From contig NZ_AP023244.1 of the NCBI RefSeq assembly GCF_016756495.1, forward strand, positions 248,001-312,000: a stretch of DNA of 64,000 bases, read 5' to 3'. The notes beneath the pieces were generated by a model. That model was not told the origin of the DNA. It was given only the letters and a program-made list of their open reading frames with translations, and ran no database searches. Positions 43,516 through 54,009 of the stretch are shown in pieces; positions within the stretch are counted from its first letter, which is position 1, and each line of letters opens with the position of its first letter. A program made the position numbers and the translations under genes. This DNA is from Mesorhizobium sp. 113-3-3. GTDB taxonomy: Bacteria; Pseudomonadota; Alphaproteobacteria; Rhizobiales; Rhizobiaceae.

Positions 43516-43528
43516 GTTTAGATAACGG
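43516..43528 (-). repeat. right terminal inverted repeat of the transposon
   Basis: GTTTAGATAACGG on the + strand; its complement CCGTTATCTAAAC matches the left end. Confidence 0.75.
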
Positions 43529-44004
43529 CCATAATCCGGACCCGTAACCGCTCGCAGTTCGAGGCGGCCGTTCTCAATCTCGAGCGTTTTGACCTGCTCT
43601 GCCCGTTGTGAGGTCAGGCCGTACTGCAGATTGATCGCTGCCAGCGGGGCCGGGAGCTGGCGCAGATAGGTGGCCGGCGCGCCGACCAGGCTGGCAAGCT
43701 GACCAAAACTCCAGTGTGTGGGCGCAACCGGTGCCTCCGCGTCTGGCAGCATGAGCGTGAGACGTTCCGCGTCGTTGCGACTGGCTTCAACGCGGATACG
43801 TTCGCTTTCGACGATGCGCGTACGGCTGCGCTGGGACCGGGCTTTCACCGAATTCCAGAGGTCGCTGAGGGACAGGTATCGCTCGTCGGCCGGGCGGTTG
43901 AACCATTCCGAAGACACGCGGCCGATACGCTGGCCGCGGCTCACATCCACCTTATAGCCTGCCCGCATGTTCCGCGTTGGCGATTGAATTTCCATCTGTG
44001 TCAT
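43529..44004 (-). pseudogene. 5' part of the interrupted DUF932 gene
   Basis: 158 codons from the ATG at 44004 (CGGAGC site upstream) to the transposon end: THWSFGQLASLVGAPATYLR, then NLQYGLTSQRAEQVKTLEIE and ELRAVTGPDYGR, the N-terminal core of DUF932. Within the transposon the frame adds a short foreign tail (YLNSQAVSPAFH) and stops at 43486. A truncated protein of about 172 residues could still be made. Confidence 0.88.
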
Positions 44005-44025
44005 GGGTTTGCTCCGCGGCGGACG

Positions 44026-44044
44026 CCGGGAGCCTCTCTCCCGG
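44026..44044 (-). promoter_or_regulatory. AGAGG-loop hairpin in the DUF932 leader
   Basis: On the - strand CCGGGAG-AGAGG-CTCCCGG, 21 bases before the ATG, behind GCAGAGGAAGAGGG as in the Strawberry-notch leader. Confidence 0.5.
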
Positions 44045-44159
44045 ACCTGCGACCGCCACCGCAAGCCCCGCCTGCCCTCTTCCTCTGCTGGCCGGTCCGC
44101 CGCGCTGACGCGTCCGTCATTCCGTCAAGGGCGCGCCGACTTGCTTCGATGGCAAAACT

Positions 44160-45428
44160 ATGAGTCAATGGGGGCGTGGGGATGCGGCGGCGTCCGGAGC
44201 AATGGAGGCGATGCGACGTTTCAGTCTTGCTGACCAGGTGATCGAGGAGGCGGCGCCGGATCTTCAGGATGCGCTTGCGGATGCTTATCGGAGGAAAGTC
44301 CGGCCGCTTTGCCTGTGCAAGGAGCCGGGCCCCGCGATGTATATCGCGCAGGTTGGTGATCAATATGTCGTCAAACGGATGCCGCTGTCCGGCGGTGGTC
44401 ATGATCCTTCCTGTTTCTCGTACGAGCCGCCCGACGAACTGTCAGGGCTCGGCGTGCTGATGGGCAGCGCGATCCAAGTCGATTCAGAGAGCGGGATGGC
44501 GGCGCTCAAGCTGGATTTCAGTCTTTCGAAAGTTGGCGCTCGATCGGCGCCTCCTGTGGGCGCCGGAGGATCGGACAGTGTGGCCGGGGACACGAAGAAA
44601 CTGTCGCCGCGCGGCCTACTTCATTACCTGTGGCATGAAGCCGAACTCAACGTCTGGACATCCCGATGGGCTGGTAAACGCCATTGGTGGAACATCCGTT
44701 GGCACCTCATCGAGGCCGCGCGCCAGATGACGGTCAAGGGCGGACCGCTGAGCGACATATTGTTCGTACCAGAACCGTTCCGGTCCCCCGACAAAACCGC
44801 GATAGAACAGAGACGCGCGGAGGCGCTTGCGTCTGCGGTACCCCCCAAGAGCGGTCCAAGAAAGCTGATGATCCTTGTCGGTGAGGTCAAGGAATTCGGC
44901 GTTGCCCGCAGCGGTCACAAGCTGGTCGTCAAGCACATGCCCGGGTTCGTGTTCCTTCTCGACGATGGTCTGTACCGTCGGCTCCAAACCCGTTTTGAAC
45001 CCGAGATGGCTCTCTGGGGTGCGGATGAGGCATCCCATTTGATCGCTATTGCCACCTTCGGGTTGACGCCGGCGGGGCTGGCGGTGATCGAGGAAATGGC
45101 AGTCATGGTGGTGGCGGAGAATTGGGTGCCTTACGAGTCCGCCTATGAAAAGAAGCTGCTCGATGCGCTCGCCAGGGTGAGAGAGCGAAGTGTGAAGAGT
45201 CTGCGCTACAGCTTGCCGCTGGACAAGCCGGCCGTGGCCGCGATGTTGCAAATTCCGCCGCGACCGGTTGGACTTTACGTCGTTCCTCCTTCTTCCGATC
45301 ACGCATATGAGGAGACGCTGGGCGAATTGATCGCATCACGACCGGAGTTCGATTCCTGGATCTGGCGGACGGCCGATGGTGAGATGCCGCCATTGCCCGT
45401 CCGGCAGGACCGTGTGCCCGTCACATGA
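44160..45428 (+). CDS. DUF1173 family protein
   Basis: 422 residues. Typical stretches: VRPLCLCKEPGPAMYIAQVG, YVVKRMPLSGGGHDPSCFSY with Cys/His that may bind zinc, GLLHYLWHEAELNVWTSRWA, and RKLMILVGEVKEFGVARSGH. DUF1173 proteins are found on alpha- and betaproteobacterial plasmids near DUF932 genes; function unknown. Divergent from the DUF932 gene, sharing a 155-bp control region. Confidence 0.9.
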   Translation: MSQWGRGDAAASGAMEAMRRFSLADQVIEEAAPDLQDALADAYRRKVRPLCLCKEPGPAMYIAQVGDQYVVKRMPLSGGGHDPSCFSYEPPDELSGLGVLMGSAIQVDSESGMAALKLDFSLSKVGARSAPPVGAGGSDSVAGDTKKLSPRGLLHYLWHEAELNVWTSRWAGKRHWWNIRWHLIEAARQMTVKGGPLSDILFVPEPFRSPDKTAIEQRRAEALASAVPPKSGPRKLMILVGEVKEFGVARSGHKLVVKHMPGFVFLLDDGLYRRLQTRFEPEMALWGADEASHLIAIATFGLTPAGLAVIEEMAVMVVAENWVPYESAYEKKLLDALARVRERSVKSLRYSLPLDKPAVAAMLQIPPRPVGLYVVPPSSDHAYEETLGELIASRPEFDSWIWRTADGEMPPLPVRQDRVPVT

Positions 45429-45477
45429 CGCCATGGCGGCGAGTCTCGCCCGCCTTTCCAACGCACTTCAATCACAT

Positions 45478-45545
45478 AAAACAAAACCCCGCCGAAAATC
45501 GACGGGGAATATCAGCGGTCTGAGGGCGGCATTGCTGCCGCCCTC
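45478..45545 (-). terminator. terminator hairpins after groEL
   Basis: Two stems follow groEL on the - strand: a perfect 10-bp stem GAGGGCGGCA-TTGC-TGCCGCCCTC (45522-45545), then CCCCGTCG-ATTTT-CGGCGGGG (45487-45507; one mismatch) followed by TTTTGTTTTATG. The second has the form of an intrinsic terminator. Confidence 0.8.
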
Positions 45546-45568
45546 CCGAGTTGTTGAGCCGTGAGGAC

Positions 45569-47269
<1,701 letters not shown>

Positions 47270-47292
47270 TTAGATGACGGTGAGGCCGATAT

Positions 47293-47589
47293 TCAGCCGA
47301 TGATGCCCATGATGTCGGATTCCTTCATGATCAGAAGGTCTTCGCCATTGAGCTTGACTTCGGTGCCCGACCACTTGCCGAACAGGATGCGGTCGCCAGC
47401 CTTGACGTCCAGGGGGACGAGCTTGCCGGCTTCGTCGCGGGCGCCGGAACCGACGGCGATGATCTCGCCTTCCTGCGGCTTTTCCTTCGCCGTATCCGGG
47501 ATGATGATCCCGCCGGCGGTCTTGGATTCGGATTCAACCCGGCGAACGACCACGCGGTCATGAAGCGGGCGGAACTTCGACTTTGCCAT
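47293..47589 (-). CDS. groES: co-chaperonin GroES (10 kDa)
   Basis: 98 residues from the ATG at 47589 (GGATATCC region upstream); the longer frame to 47655 would include the operator and is rejected. [20 protein letters not shown], the mobile loop [20 protein letters not shown], and [20 protein letters not shown] are classic. Caps the GroEL cavity. First gene of groESL. Confidence 0.98.
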   Translation of the reverse strand: MAKSKFRPLHDRVVVRRVESESKTAGGIIIPDTAKEKPQEGEIIAVGSGARDEAGKLVPLDVKAGDRILFGKWSGTEVKLNGEDLLIMKESDIMGIIG

Positions 47590-47641
47590 TTTTGGATATC
47601 CCTGGTGCGGATGTTGACTGGTTCTCCGTCGCCGGAGCCCG

Positions 47642-47668
47642 TTAGCACTCGCCACACGCGAGTGCTAA
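47642..47668. promoter_or_regulatory. CIRCE operator for HrcA
   Basis: TTAGCACTC, nine bases, GAGTGCTAA: a perfect match to the CIRCE consensus. It lies 52 bases before groES, where the HrcA repressor would block transcription until heat shock. Confidence 0.96.
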
Positions 47669-47709
47669 CGCGACGGTGGGATAGGCGGTCGGCTGGTACT
47701 AGTCAAGAC

Positions 47710-48629
47710 GGAAGAGGAGACGAGTGAAGAGTAAAACAAGCACGCACGTGAGATTTGCACCCGATCCGCAGATCACCATACCGACCAGCAGCTTCGACAA
47801 GTGCCGCGCTCAAAGGCCTGACCGAAGACCGCATTCGATCATACGTTCAGACAGTCAGAAACTCCTTGTACACCGGACGGCAACACGAAGCGGAAGCTTC
47901 ACGGCTTTCCATCCGAGCGCAACGGCTGCGGATTTGGTCCATCAACCGGCAAAGAATTCGCGCCGATTCTATGAGCGCTTTTGCCGTCAGTCTTTGAAAA
48001 GTCCCGTAGTCAGGAGCCACACCAGCCGATCGAGATGACTGCGAACCGCGTCGCGGGCGCGAACTGGCTCCTCCCACGGATCGATACCCAATATTTCGGC
48101 CATCTCTTCTCAAGGGACATGGGTAGATACAGAAGAAGCTTTATTAGGAATTTGCGATCTATACTCCATGATATCTCCCCCTACGCAATTCTGACCCCGC
48201 CTTTGACGCGTCTAGACTATCGTCAATTGTGGAAATTTCAACATTTCTCGGCCGCGCAACCGGCGGCGATGGCAGTGAAGGCCGGCCCCTCGCCAGGGGC
48301 GTCGCTGGAGCTAGCCGTTTACAAATTCGGCGAAGCGCGCTGGGCGGATATCCTTCGGGTCGGCGTTCAACCGAAAGCAGACCATGCCGGGGCAGATCCG
48401 CCGCGCTTTTTCGTTGCCATCCCCCGCGACATAATACCGGCTGACCTGGTGCTCAGACTTAGCTTGAAAACCGGACCCGACAGGCCTTCTCAAAAGCCAG
48501 TTTTCGACGGATCCGTCTTGCACCGAGGGTCCTGGTTCGGTTTCGCTGTCAGCAGGAGACGGTTTGCGACCAGCAAGCCGATGACCGCGGCCCGAGGGGC
48601 CACCATCCGGATATATGACAGGCCGCGAG
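47710..48629. other. 920-bp region downstream of repC without a confident gene
   Basis: A 247-codon + frame (47981-48724) overlaps the end of repC in antisense and has no family match. On the - strand a 70-codon frame (48311-48523) ends in a protein-like CFRLNADPKDIRPARFAEFV. Neither is well supported; one of them may be a small real or decaying gene. Confidence 0.4.
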
Positions 48630-49835
48630 TCATCCTGTCATCCTTGAGGTCGTCCCATTGGCTTTCAGCGCGGCCATCAGCATCGGTCCAACCGAAAACT
48701 CCCCTCCCCTCGCCTTTTCGGTGAGTACCCGCATATAACCGCCAGCCGAGTTGATGTGCTGCGCCCGTTGCAGAATGCAGGCAATCACGATCGCCGCGGT
48801 CTCCTGGCCCATCACATGGCAAGCCTCCTCATACGCTGAAGGCGAAACCCCCAGAAAACCCCGCACCTGGGCGGCCGTTATCATGAGATCGCGCCAATTG
48901 CCGATCCCGTCGACGGCATAATCCGCAATTTCGGGACAGGCCTTCAGCACCATCCCCAGCGGGTATGTTTTCGGCGCCTCCGCGGTCCTCGTCCTGGGCT
49001 CGGCCGTCGCCTCGCTTTTCTCTAAAGCAGGTTCAAATTCAAGAATAGAGTCGGTGTTTGAATCAGATTGCTGCCGCTCATTTTGAGAGTCATTGCCGCT
49101 CGGATTTGCAGATTTCATGTGAATTTCCAGCAGCTTATCCACTTCGTCATGCAATGCGGCAAGCTCAGCCACGATCGGTTCCAGCTCGGCAATGCAGGCT
49201 CGGCGCGGGATTGCCTCCACAACGCCGCGGAAACGCTTCCACAGGCCTCCCCAGTCGCCCGGGACATCTTCGTCAACGGCCGCTTCGATCAGCTTGTGGA
49301 TGTCACGGCGGTGCAAGGTGATCCGCTCGCGCATAAGCCTGAGCGCCCGGTTGCCGGCACGAACACGCTCGGCCGCGGCCTCAAACTCGTAAGCACGGGC
49401 CAGCAGCGGAGCCAGGGAGAAGCCAAATGCTTCCTCGATCTGCCCTCCCCGGCCCTTGCGGGCGTAACGCTTGCCGTTCGGGCTATCCCGACGGATGATC
49501 AGCCCGCAGTCAACAAGAGCCGCCAGGTGCCGCCTGACCGTGGGCTCCGGCATCCCGTGCGCCCTAAGCGACAGCTGTGCGTTCGAGGGAAAGACGATGA
49601 GATCGTTTTCCTCGCTCAATTCGCTGTCGGGATAGAATGATAGCAACGCATTGAGCACGGCCAAAGCGCGATCGCCGATGCCGACGATGCTCTTGCCCTC
49701 GCAGAGATTGCGGTAGATCTGCCATTTGTCGACGACCCTGCCCTTGGGGATTTCACGTGAATCGTTTTGCGATGCCAGCATGGCAAGCGACATCGGCCGC
49801 CGCCCAAAGGGCGTCGTTGCAATACCCGTCTCCAT
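48630..49835 (-). CDS. repC: replication initiator RepC
   Basis: 401 residues. N-terminal winged-helix part: TTPFGRRPMSLAMLASQ, GDRALAVLNALLSFYPDSEL, and IVFPSNAQLSLRAHGMPEPT with VRRHLAALVDCGLIIRRDSP. The C-terminal part shows MITAAQVRGFLGVSPSAYEE and AAIVIACILQRAQHINSAGG. RepC binds the origin, which in this family lies within repC itself, and starts replication. Third gene of repABC; its level is limited by the antisense RNA just upstream. Confidence 0.97.
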   Translation of the reverse strand: METGIATTPFGRRPMSLAMLASQNDSREIPKGRVVDKWQIYRNLCEGKSIVGIGDRALAVLNALLSFYPDSELSEENDLIVFPSNAQLSLRAHGMPEPTVRRHLAALVDCGLIIRRDSPNGKRYARKGRGGQIEEAFGFSLAPLLARAYEFEAAAERVRAGNRALRLMRERITLHRRDIHKLIEAAVDEDVPGDWGGLWKRFRGVVEAIPRRACIAELEPIVAELAALHDEVDKLLEIHMKSANPSGNDSQNERQQSDSNTDSILEFEPALEKSEATAEPRTRTAEAPKTYPLGMVLKACPEIADYAVDGIGNWRDLMITAAQVRGFLGVSPSAYEEACHVMGQETAAIVIACILQRAQHINSAGGYMRVLTEKARGGEFSVGPMLMAALKANGTTSRMTG

Positions 49836-49895
49836 TTTTCCTTCGCCTTCAATTAGGCAAAAGAAATCCGCTCGCCGAATCGACGCCTAGACTCT

Positions 49896-49988
49896 TGACA
49901 GTGATTCGTGGAAATGCGATTCTCAGTTTGCGACAACTTTGAAAGAGGCTTCCACGGCTAAGGTCGTTTGGGGGCCTTTTTCTTTTGC
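49896..49988 (+). ncRNA. counter-transcribed RNA (ctRNA) between repB and repC
   Basis: On the strand opposite to repABC, TTGACA (49896-49901), 17 bases and GATTCT (49919-49924) give a promoter with start near 49931. The transcript would end in the stem AGGCUUCC/GGGGGCCU (G-U pairs allowed, 49947-49978) and UUUUUCUUUU. Known repABC plasmids carry such a short antisense RNA here that controls RepC synthesis and incompatibility. Confidence 0.75.
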
Positions 49989-49991
49989 GGT

Positions 49992-50999
49992 TTACTCCTG
50001 CTTCGATTTTCTGTTTGCCTGCCAGTCGGCATAGAGATCGTCCAGCCGTTCTGTCAGATATCCGCCAAAACCTTCATCGGCTCCGGCAGTCTTGAGGGAG
50101 AGCGTATAGGCCCTCCCGGTGTCCTTGATCTTTGCCGCGACCTTGCCGCCGTTCGGTTTCCACTCCCTGATCTGTTCTCGCTGCGGCTTCTTCGAAACTT
50201 CAGCCAAAACCATCATGAAGCGTTCGTCCGAGCCCAAGGCCTCGAACTCAGGCCTGTGGATGGCATTTTTGGCGGCTTCTAGCGCTTTGGGATCAGTGAT
50301 CTTTTCGGCAATATCCATCCACCTGCGACGGCCCATAGAGGGTGCGGCACCGATGACTTTGACCAGGCTGTCTGGAATGCCCTTGGCGACGGACAGCAGT
50401 TTCGACAGTTCCGTCTTGTCAGTGCTTAACGCCTGCATGATCAGATCGCGGCCGAAGCCGTGTGTTTCGAGGCTTAGGGCAAAGACGGCTCTCTCGATAT
50501 AAGAGAGATCCTTTCTCGCGGTGTTTTCGATACCTTGCGCGACTACGAGTTCATTGTCCGATAATGGCCTGACAACCGCCCTTACCTTCCGCCTCAGGAG
50601 CCGGACAGCACGAAGCCTCCTATGGCCATAGGCAACCTGATATCGTCCTTCGATATCGGGGTGCTGCCTGACGAGGATGGGCACTTCTTGGCCGTTTTCC
50701 TCGATCGACCTCACAATATCGTCCGTAGCGGCTACCTCGCCGTCGAGACGATCACGCACGAATGAACCGTCAATGAGTTCGGGATCGAGTTCGACAACCC
50801 TCTCGCCGGACTTCAAGGCTTCTTGAAGTTCTCTGGCTTCCTGGTCCATGCGGTCGAGGGCAAGTCCCATCGTCCTTACAGGCCCCGCCAGAACACGACC
50901 GCTATCCGTCTCTCTGGAAAAGTTGGCCGCGGCCAACTCTCGCGTCGTATCGGCAAATATTCCGTTCAGAACGTCTCGCCTGCTCATGACCTCCCCCAT
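49992..50999 (-). CDS. repB: partition protein RepB (ParB family)
   Basis: 335 residues. ParB/Srx-type domain with QEVPILVRQHPDIEGRYQVA, YGHRRLRAVRLLRRKVRAVV and ENTARKDLSYIERAVFALSL; HTH-like region with RDLIMQALSTDKTELSKLLS. It binds parS sites and works with RepA. Its start region overlaps repA by 16 bases. One parS palindrome lies inside the gene (50922-50937), where it encodes LAAAN. Confidence 0.96.
   Translation of the reverse strand: MGEVMSRRDVLNGIFADTTRELAAANFSRETDSGRVLAGPVRTMGLALDRMDQEARELQEALKSGERVVELDPELIDGSFVRDRLDGEVAATDDIVRSIEENGQEVPILVRQHPDIEGRYQVAYGHRRLRAVRLLRRKVRAVVRPLSDNELVVAQGIENTARKDLSYIERAVFALSLETHGFGRDLIMQALSTDKTELSKLLSVAKGIPDSLVKVIGAAPSMGRRRWMDIAEKITDPKALEAAKNAIHRPEFEALGSDERFMMVLAEVSKKPQREQIREWKPNGGKVAAKIKDTGRAYTLSLKTAGADEGFGGYLTERLDDLYADWQANRKSKQE
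50922..50937. other. parS-type centromere site inside repB
   Basis: Perfect 16-bp palindrome GTTGGCCGCGGCCAAC, identical to the two sites upstream of repA and of the parS form used by repABC plasmids. Confidence 0.85.
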
Positions 51000-52198
51000 G
51001 CCTTTTCGATGTCGCCGAGGATTTCCCCGTTGACTGCATCAAGAGATTCGAGTGCCCGGTCGAATGTCGAGCGGCGAACTTGTCCACGTTCGATCTCATA
51101 GAGTGTCTGTTTCGTAAGCCCGGCATCGGCGATCGCCGTCGATTTCAAGACTGTCGCCGCCAAAACCTCTTCCCCAAAGAGACTTCTCAACAGGGCAACG
51201 ATCTGTGCTTGCGGACCATCATGCGGCTCATGGCGCGTTATGACATACCGGATGAAATCGTGGTTTAGATCGCCGCCTGCGTTCCGGACGACCGACAGAA
51301 GGTCGGAAGTCATGAGCAGAAACTGCGACATTGACGCCACGTCGACCATCTGAGGATGGACGGTGATGAGAAGCGATGTCGCTGCACAAACCGCACCGAG
51401 TGTCAGGTATCCGAGTTGCGGCGGGCAATCGACCACCACAATATCATAATCGGCTTCAACTTCGGCTAAGGCCATGCCGACGCGCCGAAAGAAGATTCCG
51501 CTATTGCTTGGTTTCCGCTGCCCCATCAGCGCAGTCGGGGTTTCGTGTTCGAACTCCATCAGTTCCAAATTTCCGGGAACGAGGTCGAGGCCAGCGAAGT
51601 ACGTTTTTCTGATTATTTCCTTCAGCGGCCGCCGTTTCTCGTCGTAACGGATCGCACCGTAGAGGGTATCGCCTTCCGCGAGATCGAACTCCGGCTGAAC
51701 ACCGAGCATCGACGACAACGAAGCCTGCGGGTCGAGATCAACCGCGAGAACGCGATATCCCTGCAGAGCAAGATACTGTGCGAGGTAGATGGACGTCGTT
51801 GTCTTTGCACTACCGCCCTTGAAGTTGGCGACGGCAATCGTCTGGAGCTTCTCACCTCTCTGCCGCCACGGAAGGTAAGTGAGTGCATCCTTCGGCTTGA
51901 TAGAAGCCATGTATTGACGCAACTCATGAATTTGGGAGAGAGAGTACGAACGTCGTCCCGTCTGGGACACCTCAGGCGTAGGGCCTCTGCCATCTATGGA
52001 AAGCTGCCGTAAATAGCCGTCTGATACTCCGACGAGCTGAGCGGCCTCGCCGGAGGTGAACGTTTTCAACATCTTCTGGGAGGACGGTGGGAACAGGCGC
52101 TCTCGCAGTAGCTGCAGCTGCATGGACAGCTGGCGCGCATGATGAGCAATCCGCGCGTCGGAAGAAATGGCCGTCGATACGTTTTGAGTCTGCAACAT
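50984..52198 (-). CDS. repA: partition ATPase RepA (ParA family)
   Basis: 404 residues. An N-terminal helix-turn-helix (TFTSGEAAQLVGVSDGYLRQ) sits before the ATPase: deviant Walker A FKGGSAKTTTS (about 128-138), RVLAVDLDPQASLSSMLGV and DYDIVVVDCPPQLGYLTLGA. It moves plasmid copies apart and represses repABC. First gene of the operon. Confidence 0.97.
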   Translation of the reverse strand: MLQTQNVSTAISSDARIAHHARQLSMQLQLLRERLFPPSSQKMLKTFTSGEAAQLVGVSDGYLRQLSIDGRGPTPEVSQTGRRSYSLSQIHELRQYMASIKPKDALTYLPWRQRGEKLQTIAVANFKGGSAKTTTSIYLAQYLALQGYRVLAVDLDPQASLSSMLGVQPEFDLAEGDTLYGAIRYDEKRRPLKEIIRKTYFAGLDLVPGNLELMEFEHETPTALMGQRKPSNSGIFFRRVGMALAEVEADYDIVVVDCPPQLGYLTLGAVCAATSLLITVHPQMVDVASMSQFLLMTSDLLSVVRNAGGDLNHDFIRYVITRHEPHDGPQAQIVALLRSLFGEEVLAATVLKSTAIADAGLTKQTLYEIERGQVRRSTFDRALESLDAVNGEILGDIEKAWGRS

Positions 52199-52219
52199 CG
52201 ATTTCCCCTTTCGATGCGC

Positions 52220-52243
52220 TTTTTAGCGGCGAATTGCTAAAAA
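52220..52243. promoter_or_regulatory. operator-like inverted repeat before repA
   Basis: TTTTTAGC (52220-52227) and GCTAAAAA (52236-52243), 21 bases before the repA start. Candidate site for RepA autorepression. Confidence 0.5.
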
Positions 52244-52323
52244 ACCGTATTGAAAATGGCACGATTCGGTAACCATGCCAAGAACCCTTGGGATTCAACG
52301 GTTTCCGGCGAACCACGGTCAAA

Positions 52324-52339
52324 GTTGGCCGCGGCCAAC
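52324..52339. other. parS-type site upstream of repA
   Basis: GTTGGCCGCGGCCAAC, identical to the other two copies in this window. Confidence 0.88.
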
Positions 52340-52399
52340 TGCTTATTTCTGGAGAATCGCTTGCCGCCAATAGTGCCTCCGTCATGGTCAAAGTGCAAA

Positions 52400-52415
52400 G
52401 TTGGCCGCGGCCAAC
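52400..52415. other. second parS-type site upstream of repA
   Basis: GTTGGCCGCGGCCAAC, 76 bases from the previous copy. Both are preceded by the bases GGTCAAAG or GTGCAAA. Confidence 0.88.
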
Positions 52416-54009
52416 TCGACGTTCTGGCACCGCCGCTATTGTGCTGCTCGCCGGCCCGGCCGGCTGGTGACTGCGCGAAGTCGTCGCTAGATCGCGCCGG
52501 GCAATTAGCCGAGAAGGCGGCGACAACGCACTGGGGCAAACTTATGGTCAAGCCGGGAGGCTGGGTTCGCGCGATGAGTATTGCGTTCGCGCCAAAACAT
52601 GCGTCGAATTTTACAGCCTCTGACATCGCGGAAAGTTGCTCTGCCTCTCGTGTCGACGGGAAGCGCGAATTTGCGTGTCAGAGGCATTTGGAGCCCGGCG
52701 GGAGCATTTTCAGCCGAACAGCACGGCGTGATGTGGACGATGCCGCCACCGGCGTGGCCGGGCAGCCGGTATACGAGTCCGGCAAGCGCGCGCGTCGATC
52801 ACAGGCTCGCGCCGCACCCAGGTCGGCGAAGTCCGCGACGCCCGGCCCGGTCGGCCCAAAGGCGAAGGCGCTGACGCCGCGCCATTCGGCGAAGCTTTTC
52901 CTGTCCTCGCCGATACCAGTTCCAGAAGGCAGTGAGGTCGCCGTTGAGTTCGATCAGCTCCCTTCGATCCAGGGCACGGTGGTTGCCGCAACAATTGCCG
53001 TCGGCAGCGACAACAGCGTGAGGATTCCTCCAATTGGGATCGTCGATCGTCACGACGGTGAAGGCAAAGCCTAGAAAGGGGCCTTATTGAGGGCAGGGGC
53101 GAGCTTGGCGTCGACCGACTGCTACTTCACAGATGCGAGCTCGGTTTCGACGGAAGCGCGGTCGGGCAGAGGGGTCCCGTGGTCAGGCAAGGCTCTCTTC
53201 GGCAGAGCGAAAGAAACGCGTATCGGTGGCAAGGCCGACTGTCATCGCCGGCGACATCTGGAGGAATTTTGGTCGATTTGGTCGGCGAGATCAACCAGAG
53301 GTCACTATCGGAGCGGACGCCGACGGCAAGCGCGTCTACCTAGGCCCCGAGAGCGACATGGGTGCAGATCACGAAGAGGGGGGCTCGATCCGCTCCATGG
53401 GGCATAGACGGTGGCTGCAATGCTTGTCTCGACGAGCATCATCGAAGGCATGAAAACCGAGCATGACCGGGAACCGACGCCCGATGAAACCGCCGGAATG
53501 GTGTGGTGAACTCACTTTCCGAGGCTGATCGCGCGGCTTGGCTGACGCGGGCTGGCAGCGCCGTTCCAGCCGATGCCTGGGCCGTGTACAAGCGGTTCGA
53601 AGATGTCGACGGTCAGCCGCGGATCAAAGACTGAAGGCTGATCTGAAGCGAGGACAACGTCCTTTGGTCATTCGTCAGGTGGCGGGCGGTTCGGCGACGA
53701 GACCAACCCGGGGGGCTGGATCGAGCAGGTTTCTGACTGATGCGTCCGACCAATTTGCAGTCGCTCATGGGGTTCGCTCATGCAGGTGCTCGAGTTGGTA
53801 GCGATCTCACGTAGCGATATGGCTGCCCGAGCGCGCAACCCGACTATTGCAGCGCCGAGGGGTCGTTTTTAGAGAAATAGGTACAGACAGACTGCTTCGC
53901 ACTGAGTAGCAGCTTGCGAGATCCGACAAGATCATCAGTTATCGGCACCGGCGCGGGCGAACCAATGTCCAGGCCGTCCAACACGACGCTCATGCGATGC
54001 GTGGGCAGG
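52416..54009. other. 1.6-kb decayed region
   Basis: No intact gene. It holds the gene fragment described at 52700-53071 and, on the + strand, short protein-like pieces such as VIAGDIWRNFGRFGRRD and EVTIGADADGKRVYLGPESD (53240-53360) that do not join into one frame. Probably eroded remains of earlier insertions beside the replication genes. Confidence 0.5.
52700..53071 (-). pseudogene. degenerate copy of part of the gene at 55189-56286
   Basis: Read on the - strand, ALDRRELIELNGDLTAFWNW resembles AWVERELEELSGDLIAFWNR of the intact gene, and in another frame TWVRREPVIDA matches SWVRREPATDA. DNA similarity runs across the block, with an internal deletion and frameshifts. A partial duplication now eroding. 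Confidence 0.75.

Larger units (their letters stand above)
36609..43528. mobile_element. tyrosine-recombinase-trio transposon (RIT/Tn554-like) with ArdC cargo
   Basis: 6920 bp between CCGTTATCCAGAC (36609-36621) and its inverted counterpart GTTTAGATAACGG (43516-43528), 11 of 13 positions matching; CTGTCTYAC lies about 20 bases inside both ends. Carries three recombinase genes overlapping by 4 bases, a small DUF6262/TnpC-like gene and ardC on the opposite strand. No target duplication is visible: joining GATTATGG to GAGAATTTTC rebuilds DYGRIFD of DUF932. Seamless insertion is as expected for tyrosine recombinases. Confidence 0.85.

Noticed and set aside
47981..48724. 247-codon + frame downstream of repC
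   Set aside because: Overlaps repC in antisense, has no family match and an irregular composition; left as an uncertain region rather than a gene.
52250..53074. 274-codon + frame upstream of repA
   Set aside because: It runs across two parS sites and the antisense of a degraded gene copy; its composition is not protein-like.
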